Shown: piece after piece, positions 36,340-45,941 of the stretch | Position numbering within the stretch: the stretch's first letter is position 1 | How the letters are laid out: each line of letters begins with the position of its first letter | Origin: an uncultured Flavobacteriales bacterium | GTDB taxonomy: Bacteria > Bacteroidota > Bacteroidia > Flavobacteriales_D > Sanyastnellaceae | Reading direction: 5' to 3' | Length of the DNA: 64,000 nt | Assembly: GCA_905479115.1 (NCBI GenBank) | Contig: CAJQLF010000053.1 | Coordinates: forward strand, 1-64,000 | Position numbers and translations under genes: made by a program | Notes under the pieces: model-generated | What the model was told of the DNA's origin: nothing | Seen by the model: only the letters and a program-made list of their open reading frames with translations | Database searches by the model: none

Positions 36340-37880
36340 GAAGAAAACGGATTGGAGTGATCATTCGATGCGTCTTCGTCGATGCCTTCGTCGTTCGCCC
36401 AAAGAGTAGAGGCCGCTATCGCACGTTTCCATCCGTGAATCTTGGCGTCCATGCTGCGTGAATTCTCGGCAGGCTTAAAGGTGTCGCGACGTTCCCATGA
36501 GGCAGTCAAAGCGTCCATGTCGCTCCAAAATCCACAACCAAGGCCGGCTAGATACGCAGCGCCCATTGCTGTAGTTTCTGTGTTTTGAGGCCGAACGATG
36601 TCAATGCCCAGCGCATCGGATTGGAACTGCATGAGCATCGAATTGTTTGCTGCCCCGCCATCCACACGCACCTCGCTAATGGCCATTTTGCTGTCTTTTT
36701 GCATGCATTCGAGCAAGTCCATGGACTGAAAGGCGATGCTTTCTAAAACGGCTCGAGCGATGTGGCCTTTTCCCGATCCTCGTGTCATTCCAAAGATGCT
36801 GCCGCGGGCATGTGGGTTCCAATGCGGCGCTCCCAATCCAGCGAAGGCAGGAACGACGTAGACTCCGCCGCTATCATGAACAGAACTGGCCAAAGCCTCA
36901 ATTTCAGCCGCATCATCAATAAAGCAGAGTTCGTCTCGCAGCCATTGGACAGCCGCGCCTGCGATGAAAACGCTTCCTTCGAGCGCATAATGGACATCGT
37001 CACCGATCTTCCAAGCGATGGTTGTTAGCAGCGAATGATGAGAACGTACGGCCTGCTTTCCAGTATTCATGAGCATGAAACATCCAGTCCCATATGTGTT
37101 TTTCACCATGCCCCGGGAGAGGCATTGTTGACCGAACAAAGCGGATTGTTGGTCACCTGCGATGCCCGAGATGGGAATCGGGTGGTCAAAGCATGTGGCC
37201 TCAGCGAGTTGTCCGCTGCTATCGACCACTTTGGGAAGCATGGCCATCGGAATCCCAAACAAAGCGCACAGGGAGTCATCCCACTGCAGCGTGTGGATGT
37301 TGAACAACATAGTGCGCGAGGCATTCGAGGCATCCGTGATGTGGGATGCGCCATTGCTCAATTTCCAGACCAACCAGCTGTCAACCGTTCCAAAGAGCAA
37401 TTCACCAGTCTCCGCTCGTTCCCGAGCTCCTTCCACATGGTTCAAGATCCATCGGATTTTAGAAGCCGAGAAATAAGCATCGACCATTAAACCGGTGCTG
37501 GATTGAATTTGGTCCTTGATGGTGGAATCGGATTTCAAGGCATCGCAATAGTCCCCGGTGCGTCGGTCTTGCCAGACAATGGCCGGGTAGATAGGTTCGC
37601 CAGTCAATCGATCCCATACAAGGGCGGTCTCGCGTTGGTTGGTGATTCCAATGCCGGCGATGGCCTTGGTTCCTGAATCAACTTTCGCCAAAACATCCTG
37701 AATCGTTGCCCACTGTGAACTCCAGATTTCTCTTGGGTCGTGTTCTACCCAGCCAGGTTTCGGATAGTGCTGGGTGAATTCCTTTTGGGCTTGAAACAAG
37801 ACGTGACCTCGTGCATCAACGATGAGGCTTCGGCTGCTCGTGGTGCCTTGATCGAGCGCAAGAATATAGGAGGAGGTCAT
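36336..37880 (-). CDS. glpK: Glycerol kinase
   Basis: The 514-residue product is a FGGY kinase with the glycerol kinase blocks LALDQGTTSSRSLIVDARG, GIGITNQRETALVWDRLTG, PAIVWQDRRTGDYC, GIAGDQQSALFGQQC, YGTGCFMLMNTG and FAGLGAPHWNPHARG. It phosphorylates glycerol to glycerol-3-phosphate. It is the first gene of the minus-strand glycerol operon and drives uptake through GlpF by trapping glycerol. The C-terminal tail is a little longer than usual, with an acidic Asp/Glu-rich end. Confidence 0.97.
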   Translation of the reverse strand: MTSSYILALDQGTTSSRSLIVDARGHVLFQAQKEFTQHYPKPGWVEHDPREIWSSQWATIQDVLAKVDSGTKAIAGIGITNQRETALVWDRLTGEPIYPAIVWQDRRTGDYCDALKSDSTIKDQIQSSTGLMVDAYFSASKIRWILNHVEGARERAETGELLFGTVDSWLVWKLSNGASHITDASNASRTMLFNIHTLQWDDSLCALFGIPMAMLPKVVDSSGQLAEATCFDHPIPISGIAGDQQSALFGQQCLSRGMVKNTYGTGCFMLMNTGKQAVRSHHSLLTTIAWKIGDDVHYALEGSVFIAGAAVQWLRDELCFIDDAAEIEALASSVHDSGGVYVVPAFAGLGAPHWNPHARGSIFGMTRGSGKGHIARAVLESIAFQSMDLLECMQKDSKMAISEVRVDGGAANNSMLMQFQSDALGIDIVRPQNTETTAMGAAYLAGLGCGFWSDMDALTASWERRDTFKPAENSRSMDAKIHGWKRAIAASTLWANDEGIDEDASNDHSNPFSS

Positions 37881-37969
37881 GGTTCAATTTGATTCGCTAC
37901 AAAGTAGGAAGAAATTAAAAATTCCCATCCTTTAAATGGGTCAACCCTTACCTTGCATTCACATTCGCT

Positions 37970-38497
37970 ATGGCAAATTTATTCCAAAACCCTACCTCAC
38001 CCCTCGAGTCTCTTCCTCCAATAGATGAGGATGAATTTGAGCCGATGCCTGCGCGGTATCGGAGACAACGCTGGACGGTGTTTGCCGTGGTTGTCTGCCT
38101 AGGCATTGGGGTGCTGTGTGCGCCGATTGTGTGGCTGGCCCTCCAAGAAGAAGTCATCCCGGATCCAGTCTGGGGCATGCTCATTGCGATGGGGTTGATT
38201 TCAGTACTCTGGGCGATCGAAGAATTCAGAGGCTTTCCTGTGAGAGGGGTCTTGCTTCGGGAACGCGACTTGACCTTTCGTTCTGGCTTTTGGGTGCGCG
38301 AAACGGTCACGGTTCCATTCAATCGCATTCAACACAGCGAAGTTTCTCAAGGACCGCTTGCCCGCGCATTTGGCGTATGCACGTTAAAACTGTATACCGC
38401 AGGCAGTTCGGGGGCGAACTTGCGCGTTCCTGGATTGGATTTTGAACGAGCACAGGAATTGAGAGCCTATTTGGATGAACGAGCAGGCAAGAGTTAA
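37970..38497 (+). CDS. ydbS: PH domain-containing membrane protein (YdbS-like)
   Basis: The 175-residue product has two transmembrane helices (about residues 35-57 and 65-83) followed by a bacterial PH-like domain (bPH2): LTFRSGFWVRETVTVPFNRI, QHSEVSQGPLARAFGVCTLK, LYTAGSSGANLRVPGL. It overlaps the next gene by 23 bases. The YdbS/YdbT pair is widespread and membrane-bound; its biochemical role is unsettled. Confidence 0.85.
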   Translation: MANLFQNPTSPLESLPPIDEDEFEPMPARYRRQRWTVFAVVVCLGIGVLCAPIVWLALQEEVIPDPVWGMLIAMGLISVLWAIEEFRGFPVRGVLLRERDLTFRSGFWVRETVTVPFNRIQHSEVSQGPLARAFGVCTLKLYTAGSSGANLRVPGLDFERAQELRAYLDERAGKS

Positions 38498-39932
38498 ACC
38501 GGTGTTCAGTCAAGCGAAGCGTCAGCATGTGCTGGGGGTGCTCCGTTTTTTCACGCGAAATGTTTGGACACTTGCAAGAAGTTTTTGGCCGGTATTGGCG
38601 GGATTGGCCATTTCGGATTCCATCCGCATGTATGCTGGGTTGATTGGAGCAGTGGGCGTTCTTTTTCTGTCTGTGGTTGCTTTTCTGGAGCACTGGCGGT
38701 TCACGTTCAAAATCGAAGCTTCCGCATTGGTCATTGAACGGGGCATCATAGAGCGGGAGCGGATGGTGATACCGTTCGATCGGATTCAAACGGTTCACAC
38801 GGAGGAGTTGTTTTGGCACCGGATGTTTGGCCTTGTCGGCTTGCGAATAGACACGGCGGGTTCCTCTGGGGCAGAAGTCGAAATTTCGGCACTGAAAAAA
38901 AGTGAGGCGCAGCAACTGAATACCATTTTGAGTCGCGGTGCAATGAGCCACAGCGAGGCAGTGCAACCGCTCGTTCAGCTGGATTGGCAAAAGTTGCTCC
39001 GGATCGGTTTAACGCAGAATCATCTACGCAATGCCATTATTTCATTTGGCGCAGTCGTCGCGGTCATAGAGCCCTTGATGCAATGGTTGGAGCAGGGAAT
39101 GGATGCCCTGCCATGGGCATGGGTTTGGGCATTGAAGTTGATTTGGGTGCTCGCAATCCCCCTTTTTTTCTTGTTTTTCCTTCTCGTGGGATTGCTTGTT
39201 TCCCTGGTCGGCGCGATACTCAGGTACCACAAGCTCACGGTGAGACTAGCCGATAATCAATTGGAAATGAGTGGGGGGTTTCTGAAAAGATTTGAGTTCA
39301 AGTTACCGCTCCATAAAATTCAGATGCTCGAGAGTAAAAGCGGAATTTTGCAGCGAATCGCAGGATTTGAGACCGTAAGGATTCATCAGGCAAGGTCGCA
39401 GGTGACTTCCGATGGAGGAGCGGTGAATGTGCTGATCCCCGGTCTGAACGATCAGGAGACAGCTGTGCTTGCATCTCGCCTGTTTTTGGAGGATTTCACC
39501 CGGGGTGCGAAAGTTCTGAGACCCCATCGCTTGTTTTGGATCCGCAGAAGTATCTGGAGAAGCGTATTCGGACTGATTCCATTTTTGTTGTTGCCCCATC
39601 CTTTGGTATTGGTCCTCTTCATAGCATGGATGCTATGGAGCGTCCTGGCTTCATTGCGAAAGTATCAGGGGACCTCGTTTGTTGTTAAACCAACAGAATT
39701 GTTGTTTAGGACGGGGTGGAGAGTGCAGGTGAAACGACGTGTTGAATGGAGAAAGCTCCAACGGGTGAGCATTCGATCCAACTGGTTCATGCAGCGAAAA
39801 GGATTAGCTGACGTCGTCCTTTCTACGGCAGCTGGGCCGATTACCCTCCCGTATGTCCGAGTGGAATCAGCGAAGCAACTGCGAGACTGGGGGCTTTTTC
39901 AAATCGAATCGTCCTCAGCGCCGTGGATGTAG
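38475..39932 (+). CDS. ydbT: PH domain-containing membrane protein (YdbT-like)
   Basis: The 485-residue product has paired transmembrane helices at about residues 30-65, 180-250 and 365-395, each followed by a bPH2 domain: ALVIERGIIERERMVIPFDR, NQLEMSGGFLKRFEFKLPLH and ELLFRTGWRVQVKRRVEWRK. Three copies of the helix-pair plus PH unit are thus visible, as in YdbT proteins. Its ATG lies inside the YdbS-like gene (23-base overlap), indicating coupled translation. Confidence 0.88.
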   Translation: MNEQARVKPVFSQAKRQHVLGVLRFFTRNVWTLARSFWPVLAGLAISDSIRMYAGLIGAVGVLFLSVVAFLEHWRFTFKIEASALVIERGIIERERMVIPFDRIQTVHTEELFWHRMFGLVGLRIDTAGSSGAEVEISALKKSEAQQLNTILSRGAMSHSEAVQPLVQLDWQKLLRIGLTQNHLRNAIISFGAVVAVIEPLMQWLEQGMDALPWAWVWALKLIWVLAIPLFFLFFLLVGLLVSLVGAILRYHKLTVRLADNQLEMSGGFLKRFEFKLPLHKIQMLESKSGILQRIAGFETVRIHQARSQVTSDGGAVNVLIPGLNDQETAVLASRLFLEDFTRGAKVLRPHRLFWIRRSIWRSVFGLIPFLLLPHPLVLVLFIAWMLWSVLASLRKYQGTSFVVKPTELLFRTGWRVQVKRRVEWRKLQRVSIRSNWFMQRKGLADVVLSTAAGPITLPYVRVESAKQLRDWGLFQIESSSAPWM

Positions 39933-39936
39933 TTGC

Positions 39937-39980
39937 AGAATAGAAGTTTCCTGAGTTTTAGTTCCGAGTTCTATTCTCGG
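39937..39980 (+). terminator. Inverted repeat after the YdbT-like gene
   Basis: AGAATAGAA (39937-39945) pairs perfectly with TTCTATTCT (39969-39977) across a 23-base loop. A competing hairpin CCGAG (39964-39968) with CTCGG (39976-39980) overlaps it. It starts 5 bases after the stop codon. A short T run (GGCTTTTAA) follows about 11 bases later. This is a possible terminator or 3' structure, of modest strength. Confidence 0.35.
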
Positions 39981-40053
39981 CGTGGTGGCTTTTAATCTCA
40001 GTAATCAACTGAAATAAAGCTCATTATTCCAGAGTAAATCCCAAACGGAAAAT

Positions 40054-41235
40054 TCATAATTCGTTCATTTCGGAACGTGTCAATTGAATCATCTTGTCGG
40101 AGATGGGCTTGTAATCGGAAGGCCAAATAGTCGACTCATACTGTTCGATAATAGCACGGGCTTTCTCGACTTGGTTTTGCCGAGCAAAAAGCCAGGCTTG
40201 TGCAATGTGGATTTGGTTTTGAGAGCTTTGTTGAAGCCAGTGCAGGGAAGAATCAGAGAAGAAGTCAAAGTGTTCAAACAGCTCTTGGACTTCATCCTCT
40301 TTCTCTAGCAAGACGAGCATCGGAATACCGGCCTTGAAGTAAAAAATCTCTTCACCGGGACTTGGTCTGCAGTGTGATACGATGGAGGAAGTATTCTTGT
40401 TTGTGAGGTAAAACAAAACATCTATTCTTCCCTGAAGAATGGAAAAGTAGTCCCTGTCTCTATTGATTGAATGGAGGTGCTGCTTCGCGGTTATGTGATC
40501 TCCTTCCGTTAGCGCATGAGAGGCCAAAAGGCTGTGTCCATATGCTTGGTGCTCATCCTCATTTGAGAGTTCTACCATCTTTCGCACATGCCGTCCAAAG
40601 TCGCCACCCAAGTCCATGATTGGAGCATAGAAGGACAGGACCAAATTTAAATACGGTGTTTCAGTAATCAACCGATTGATGAATGATTCGTCCTTTACTT
40701 GGTGGAATTTGGGTGCGACGTAATGGGCGAAAACGGATGAAATGGAGTAATAATGAGTTCTTTTTTCATCCAGTTTTTTCAGCGTTTGGAGCATGCGAAT
40801 AACCCGGTCATGGTCCCCTTGTTCGAGTCGAATTAAGATCATGTGGGCGGCCATCATGACGTCCTCCATGGTCACACCTTCATCCAGAGATTGCTTAATG
40901 AAATACTCGTCAATGTCCACCTTCTCAACTTGAAGCTTAACTAGAATTTCGACGAGGTTTTCTTGGTCCTGAATGCGCCTAATTAAGTCATTGCTGCTGC
41001 TTTCACCAGCATACCGTGCAAGAGCATCTAACGTGGTCTTTCTAAACTCTCCATTCCATTCTACGATGCCAAAAAGCCTTCGGAGCGTATGGCTTCCTAC
41101 CTTTGAGTTTGTTTTGAGGAGTATTGCCGCTGCCAAGTCTATGCAGTCGCGCTGGGTTGTAATTTTAGTCCCCCAGATTTTTTGAATTTCATCTCGAAAG
41201 GCGACAAGAAAAGACTGACTTAGTTTCACGTTCAA
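40054..41235 (-). CDS. Uncharacterised cytosolic protein with Bacteroidetes N-terminal domain and helical repeats
   Basis: The 393-residue product has no signal peptide or membrane segment. Residues about 25-80 (RDCIDLAAAILLKTNSKVGS, HTLRRLFGIVEWNGEFRKTT, LDALARYAG) match a short helical domain I recall at the N-terminus of varied Bacteroidetes proteins, possibly DNA-binding-like. The rest is helical and resembles TPR-like solenoid packing (EHQAYGHSLLASHALTEGDH, QIHIAQAWLFARQNQVEKAR). The gene looks clearly AT-richer than its neighbours, and it stands alone with more than 100 bases on each side, which would fit acquisition by transfer. Function unknown. Confidence 0.75.
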   Translation of the reverse strand: MNVKLSQSFLVAFRDEIQKIWGTKITTQRDCIDLAAAILLKTNSKVGSHTLRRLFGIVEWNGEFRKTTLDALARYAGESSSNDLIRRIQDQENLVEILVKLQVEKVDIDEYFIKQSLDEGVTMEDVMMAAHMILIRLEQGDHDRVIRMLQTLKKLDEKRTHYYSISSVFAHYVAPKFHQVKDESFINRLITETPYLNLVLSFYAPIMDLGGDFGRHVRKMVELSNEDEHQAYGHSLLASHALTEGDHITAKQHLHSINRDRDYFSILQGRIDVLFYLTNKNTSSIVSHCRPSPGEEIFYFKAGIPMLVLLEKEDEVQELFEHFDFFSDSSLHWLQQSSQNQIHIAQAWLFARQNQVEKARAIIEQYESTIWPSDYKPISDKMIQLTRSEMNEL

Positions 41236-41335
41236 CGAATAGAAAAAAAAAATAATACACTCTATTTCTTCGAAAAGAATTGTTTTACGAGCGCAGGAGG
41301 TTGCTTTGTAGTCGTAAAATCTGCGGACGGGTTTT

Positions 41336-41692
41336 CTACCGTTTTCGGTGCTGAAGCGCGAAGCGCAGGGCTACCTTGTATAGGTCTTGAGCGTGCTCGT
41401 TTGTCAATCCATGAACGTTGACCCATTCATTCAGCAACGCTTCGGACATGGGAACCGGCGCACCCGCACCTTTCATAGATTCCATGGTTCGAAGCATGGA
41501 GACGGCTAAGCCCGGAGCCATTGGGTCTTCACTTTGAGTAATTTGATTGGCCATGCTATTGACATGCTCGTAATTGAAACCGGCCTTGGCGTAGATGGAT
41601 TCAATTTCGGAAGTGTTGACTGCCTCTTGGGCCGATGCGTGAACGTTTGCCCCGAGGATCAAAGCAAATAGGAAGAAGATGACTTTATTCAT
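41336..41692 (-). CDS. Small secreted helical protein of unknown function
   Basis: The 118-residue product has a signal peptide (MNKVIFFLFALILGANVHAS, then AQE). The mature part is helical (IESIYAKAGFNYEHVNSMAN, LAVSMLRTMESMKGAG, LNEWVNVHGLTNEHAQDLYK) with no Cys and no known motif. It starts 13 bases after the stop of the Gly-rich T9SS protein gene on the same strand, so it is probably cotranscribed with it. Confidence 0.75.
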   Translation of the reverse strand: MNKVIFFLFALILGANVHASAQEAVNTSEIESIYAKAGFNYEHVNSMANQITQSEDPMAPGLAVSMLRTMESMKGAGAPVPMSEALLNEWVNVHGLTNEHAQDLYKVALRFALQHRKR

Positions 41693-41704
41693 GGTGTATG
41701 GTTC

Positions 41705-44512
41705 TTATCGAAACAAGGATATGGTCCCACTGCAGTAGGGTTGTAGTTGCGGGGTTTCGTTGCAGGGGTACTCTAGGATTTCCATCGTGTAGTAGTAAAC
41801 TCCTTCTGGCAATGGATTTCCATTCTCATCGTTCCCAGCGAATGCAGCAGTAGCGGGAGTCATGGAATACACCAATTGCCCCCACCGATTGAAGATATCG
41901 ACTTCATAATTAAGGCAAGCGGAAACAGCACTAGGAATGAGGAACGTGTTATTGTATGGGTCTCCATTCGGAGAGAAGACATTGGGCACATAAAACCCCT
42001 CTATATTCAATGCGTTTTGCAGGAGCACCTGTTCGGTAGTGGAATAGGTGCAACCGTACTGATCCGTAACGGCCAGTTCCAAATCGAAGGTTCCACTTTC
42101 ATCAAAGAAATAGGTGGGATTTGAATAGACCCCCACCAATTCATTTTGCAAGAACCATGTATATCCGAAAAGGTCATTGGGGTCTGAAACGGTGCTGATC
42201 AATTCCAGCTCATTGCAGATCATTTCGAAATCAAATGTCGGTTCAATTGGCGTGGCCAAAACGTAGTTGACTTGATCCACATTGGTGCAACCGTTCGCAT
42301 CGGTAACGCTGTAAGCAACCTGATAATTTCCGGGTTCAGCCCCTTCGTGTTCCAATGTTGTGCCTGAAATCAAGTCACCAGAAAAAGATCCGTCAGAGGG
42401 CATTGGATAGAGTTCAATGTCACCATCATAAAGACAATAACTGTCATTGGCACCGCTGGAAACATCAGGCAATGGATGGACGGTCAATTGCACTGTAATT
42501 GCACTGTCGCATCCTGCGTTGGTTTGTAAGATAGATGTGTACGGACCACCCACTTCAATGGCATTTCCGTCTGGCATGAGGTAGGATTGCCCAGAACAGA
42601 TGGCGTCACTATAGGTGATGTCATAAGCAGGATTGAGCGTCAAGTCGATGGTAACGCTGCTGTCGCATCCCAAGGTTGTCTGGAGGTCAAAATTAAATGT
42701 GCCCGAGTTGGTTGGAAGTGTTCCGTCCGGAAACAAGTATGAACCGTCATCGCATTCATCCAATTCAACGGCTACATCATAGTTCGGTTGAAAAATCACA
42801 TTGGATGTGACCGTGCTGTCGCACCCATTAGTCGCTGAGGTCAGGACCACCGTGTAAACGCCTTCTTCCGTAATCACCGTGCCATCTCCCAGGGTTACGG
42901 GTTCACCTTCACACAGTGCCAGGGTATTTTCAGTTGTGAAGGGCTGTAAAATGCTAATTACAGTTGTTATGATGCTGTCGCACTGGGCCGTGTTCGTCTG
43001 TAAAACCACGGGAAATGTTCCTGGCTCATCCACAATTGAGCCATCCGGTAAGGTCCATGATTCTCCTGCACATAGTTGAACGGGCATCTGAAAATCATAC
43101 GTGGATTGCTCAAAAAGGTTGACTGTTACGATGCTATCGCAACCCTCTAATGAAACATAATTAGCGATGTACGTTCCTTCTTCACCGACTTCCGTTCCAT
43201 CAGGTAATCCATAGGTTCCACCTTCACAGAAATATTCAGTGGATTCAACTTCGAGCTGGTAGGCCACGGTTACGGTGGTGTCTGAACTGCACCCGCTGTT
43301 GGTGCCCGTAACGGTATAGACGGTTGTCTCCGTTGGATTGGCGTATTGAATGGGCCCAAATCCATTTCCAGATAAGCTCTCATTCGGGGTCCATTCGAGT
43401 TGAAACGCACCCGTAGCGGTCAATGTTACTTCTTCGTTGCACGTTGTGATGTACGATGGATTAACAGTGATGATGGGGTAAGGAATGACCGTAACATTCA
43501 CGTCGACGGTATCGATGCATTTTTCGTTGGATGCGATTACGCTGTATACAGTGGTTTCCAGTGGGCTCACCCAGGCTGTAGGGCCATCGACGACGTTGAG
43601 CCCATCAGCCTCGAACCAATCGTAGTTGTCTGCTCCCGAAAGCGTCAAGAGAAGTGAGTCTCCTTCGCAGAATTGGGGGCTTGTGGGTTCGATCACCATG
43701 CCCACCCCCCCAATGGGTGTGATTGTAATGGATCCTGCACTCGGCACATTGCCTCCGACACACGTAAAACCTGCAGGGGTCAGGCTCGAACCGCCACCGC
43801 CACCGCCACCGCCCAACGTTCCTGAGGCGAAGCAGTCACTTCCACCGCCACCGCCACCGTAATAGCCGCCGCCGCCGCCGCCGCCTGGGCCAACATTGTA
43901 ACACGGGTCAATCGCACCGTCACCACCGTTTGCCAGGCTACCTGCTGAACCGTTATTTCCTGAGCCAATCCAAGGTGGACCGCCCAATCCACCAGCATTC
44001 TGTGTCGCCCCGTTGCCGCCCTGTCCGAAAGGGCTTTCTCCTTCGAGGCCAGAAGTGCAACCACCCGCTCCAGCATTCGCATCGGTATTTCCTCCGCCCA
44101 TGCCTCCGCCTCCAGAGGCAACGACCACGCGGTCGGCCGCTGTTGATCCACCTATCCGAATGTCGGATGCACCTCCACCGCCGCAGCCGGCGTTGGCTCC
44201 ACCTGCACTGCCACCCTCACCACCTCCGTTGAATCCAGCTGAAGGGCAGCCTCCTGTGCCGCCCACTCGAATTTCCAATACCTCGCCTTCAACCACGTCG
44301 AGAATCCCTGATACAGTTGATCCATTGCCGCCGTTGGCTCCACCTCCTTTAGCTCCTTTGATTACAAATTCCAATTGCGCAACGCAATTGGGAACGGTAT
44401 ATGTTTCCACTTCACCCGTGTAGCTAAAAGTGATGGGAGTCTGGGCTATCCCCTGAACCGAGAAGGCAGCAACTAAGAACAGGAAAAAACCAATTTGAGC
44501 GGACGTTTTCAT
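41705..44512 (-). CDS. Gly-rich T9SS type B surface protein
   Basis: The 935-residue product has a signal peptide (MKTSAQIGFFLFLVAAFSVQ, then GIAQ). Residues about 30-265 form a glycine-rich domain (PF12810-like: GGGGASDIRIGGSTAADRVV, GGGGGGYYGGGGGGSDC). Ig-like SxGD/ECD segments follow, then five repeats of about 70 residues each with the pattern LPDGT-x-GTY-x-GCDSIVTV. The C-terminus is the gliding-motility-associated type B domain (FYVPNVFSPNGDPYNNTFLI, VDIFNRWGQLVYSM, EGVYYYTMEI). It is secreted by T9SS. The upstream ATG at 44548 would only add 12 hydrophilic residues before the signal peptide and is rejected. Confidence 0.9.
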   Translation of the reverse strand: MKTSAQIGFFLFLVAAFSVQGIAQTPITFSYTGEVETYTVPNCVAQLEFVIKGAKGGGANGGNGSTVSGILDVVEGEVLEIRVGGTGGCPSAGFNGGGEGGSAGGANAGCGGGGASDIRIGGSTAADRVVVASGGGGMGGGNTDANAGAGGCTSGLEGESPFGQGGNGATQNAGGLGGPPWIGSGNNGSAGSLANGGDGAIDPCYNVGPGGGGGGGYYGGGGGGSDCFASGTLGGGGGGGGSSLTPAGFTCVGGNVPSAGSITITPIGGVGMVIEPTSPQFCEGDSLLLTLSGADNYDWFEADGLNVVDGPTAWVSPLETTVYSVIASNEKCIDTVDVNVTVIPYPIITVNPSYITTCNEEVTLTATGAFQLEWTPNESLSGNGFGPIQYANPTETTVYTVTGTNSGCSSDTTVTVAYQLEVESTEYFCEGGTYGLPDGTEVGEEGTYIANYVSLEGCDSIVTVNLFEQSTYDFQMPVQLCAGESWTLPDGSIVDEPGTFPVVLQTNTAQCDSIITTVISILQPFTTENTLALCEGEPVTLGDGTVITEEGVYTVVLTSATNGCDSTVTSNVIFQPNYDVAVELDECDDGSYLFPDGTLPTNSGTFNFDLQTTLGCDSSVTIDLTLNPAYDITYSDAICSGQSYLMPDGNAIEVGGPYTSILQTNAGCDSAITVQLTVHPLPDVSSGANDSYCLYDGDIELYPMPSDGSFSGDLISGTTLEHEGAEPGNYQVAYSVTDANGCTNVDQVNYVLATPIEPTFDFEMICNELELISTVSDPNDLFGYTWFLQNELVGVYSNPTYFFDESGTFDLELAVTDQYGCTYSTTEQVLLQNALNIEGFYVPNVFSPNGDPYNNTFLIPSAVSACLNYEVDIFNRWGQLVYSMTPATAAFAGNDENGNPLPEGVYYYTMEILEYPCNETPQLQPYCSGTISLFR

Positions 44513-44556
44513 TTCCAGTGGTTTGCTTAAATATAGGGTGAATTTCATGAATTCAT

Positions 44557-45843
44557 TTATTCCATGCGCTCTCCGTGCTGGGAATGATCCAAGCCTCGCT
44601 GCTCCTGGTCGCTTCTAACGCGAAGCGGGATGATGCGATTTACCGCAGCATAGAGCAAATAGCTTACTCCAAAGGTTCCAATTGCTACTCCGACTAGGGT
44701 GACCATGTGACGAATAAAAACCGTCGAATCACCGTGAATTAAGCCAACGTCTTCTGCCAAAACCCCAGTGAGAATCATACCGACCACACCGCCAACACCA
44801 TGGCTAGGAAATACATCCAGTGTGTCATCAATGGCGAATCTTTTTTGAATTTGAATGGCCCAATTGCTCGTCAAAGCGGCGATAAAACCAATGAGGATAC
44901 TATGGCTCAGCGATACAAATCCAGCCGCTGGGGTGATGGCGACTAGACCGACGATGGCCCCGATGCAAGCGCCCAACGCAGACATCTTACGGTTTTGATA
45001 GCGTTCATAGAAAACCCACGTTATCATGGCTGTGGCACTTGCGAGGTTGGTGTTTGCAAAGGCCTTCACAGCAACGCCATTCGCACCCAGCGCAGAACCT
45101 GAATTGAATCCAAACCAACCAAACCACAATAGCCCAGTACCTAAGATGACAAATGGGATGTTAGCCGGTTGATTAACCGAATCTTTTCGTTGACCCAAAA
45201 AAATAGCTCCCGCCAAAGCGGCAAAACCCGCCGACATGTGAACCACCGTTCCGCCTGCAAAGTCAAGAACACCCAAGTTGCGAAGCAACCCATCGGGATG
45301 CCATGTCATATGGGCTAGGGGAGGATAAACGATTAGGCTGAACAGGACGATAAAAAGAATGTATCCACGGAATCGAATACGTCCGGCGAAACTGCCTGTG
45401 ATGAGCGCTGGTGTGATGATGGCAAATTTCAGCTGGAATAAGGCAAAAAGCAGAAAAGGAATGGTCTCAGCAAAAGCGCTGTTGGGCGCGAGCCCGACGC
45501 CATCAAAGACGAAGAATGTACGGGGATCTCCAATGACACCCCCCAAGGATTCTCCAAAGCATAAACTGAAGCCGACCACGACCCACAGCACACTAATGAC
45601 TCCGAGCGCTACAAAGCTTTGCAGCATCGTAGAAATCACGTTCTTTTTATTCACCATCCCGCCATAGAAAAAGGCCAGGCCAGGGGTCATAAGGAGCACG
45701 AATGCGCTGGCAACAATCATCCAAGCGATGTCGCCTGAATCGTATGCCGAAGAATCGACAGAGGAGGTTTCGTAATCAACACCAAATACACAGGCTACCG
45801 TCACTAAGAGTGAGAGCAACAAAAAATTCCATTTCCTATTCAT
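44557..45843 (-). CDS. amt: Ammonium transporter
   Basis: The 428-residue product has an N-terminal cleavable-looking segment and 11 transmembrane helices. Family blocks are TPGLAFFYGGMVNKKNVIST, the first pore His in GGTVVHMSAGFAALAGAIFL, WFGWFGFNSGSALGANGVAV, and the second pore His in DVFPSHGVGGVVGMILTGV. It imports ammonium or ammonia. No glnK/PII gene is adjacent in this window. A promoter-like pair and an intrinsic terminator of an upstream RNA lie between 45888 and 45991, so it probably has its own promoter. Confidence 0.95.
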   Translation of the reverse strand: MNRKWNFLLLSLLVTVACVFGVDYETSSVDSSAYDSGDIAWMIVASAFVLLMTPGLAFFYGGMVNKKNVISTMLQSFVALGVISVLWVVVGFSLCFGESLGGVIGDPRTFFVFDGVGLAPNSAFAETIPFLLFALFQLKFAIITPALITGSFAGRIRFRGYILFIVLFSLIVYPPLAHMTWHPDGLLRNLGVLDFAGGTVVHMSAGFAALAGAIFLGQRKDSVNQPANIPFVILGTGLLWFGWFGFNSGSALGANGVAVKAFANTNLASATAMITWVFYERYQNRKMSALGACIGAIVGLVAITPAAGFVSLSHSILIGFIAALTSNWAIQIQKRFAIDDTLDVFPSHGVGGVVGMILTGVLAEDVGLIHGDSTVFIRHMVTLVGVAIGTFGVSYLLYAAVNRIIPLRVRSDQEQRGLDHSQHGERME

Positions 45844-45887
45844 AATAGAGGGGAAAACCAAGAAAGAGTCGGGTAATTGCCGGAGCC

Positions 45888-45918
45888 GAAAAATACCTCA
45901 ATGTTTTGAGTTTTTCAA
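45888..45918 (-). promoter_or_regulatory. Candidate amt promoter with palindromic spacer
   Basis: On the minus strand, TTG (45918-45916) and TATTTTTC (45895-45888, seven of eight matches to TAnnTTTG) are 20 bases apart, 45 bases before the amt ATG. Between them is the palindrome CTCAA-N4-TTGAG (45898-45911), which could be an operator. It lies just downstream of the terminator at 45942-45991. Confidence 0.4.
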
Positions 45919-45941
45919 GCGTCAATCCTAGAATTAGGCAT

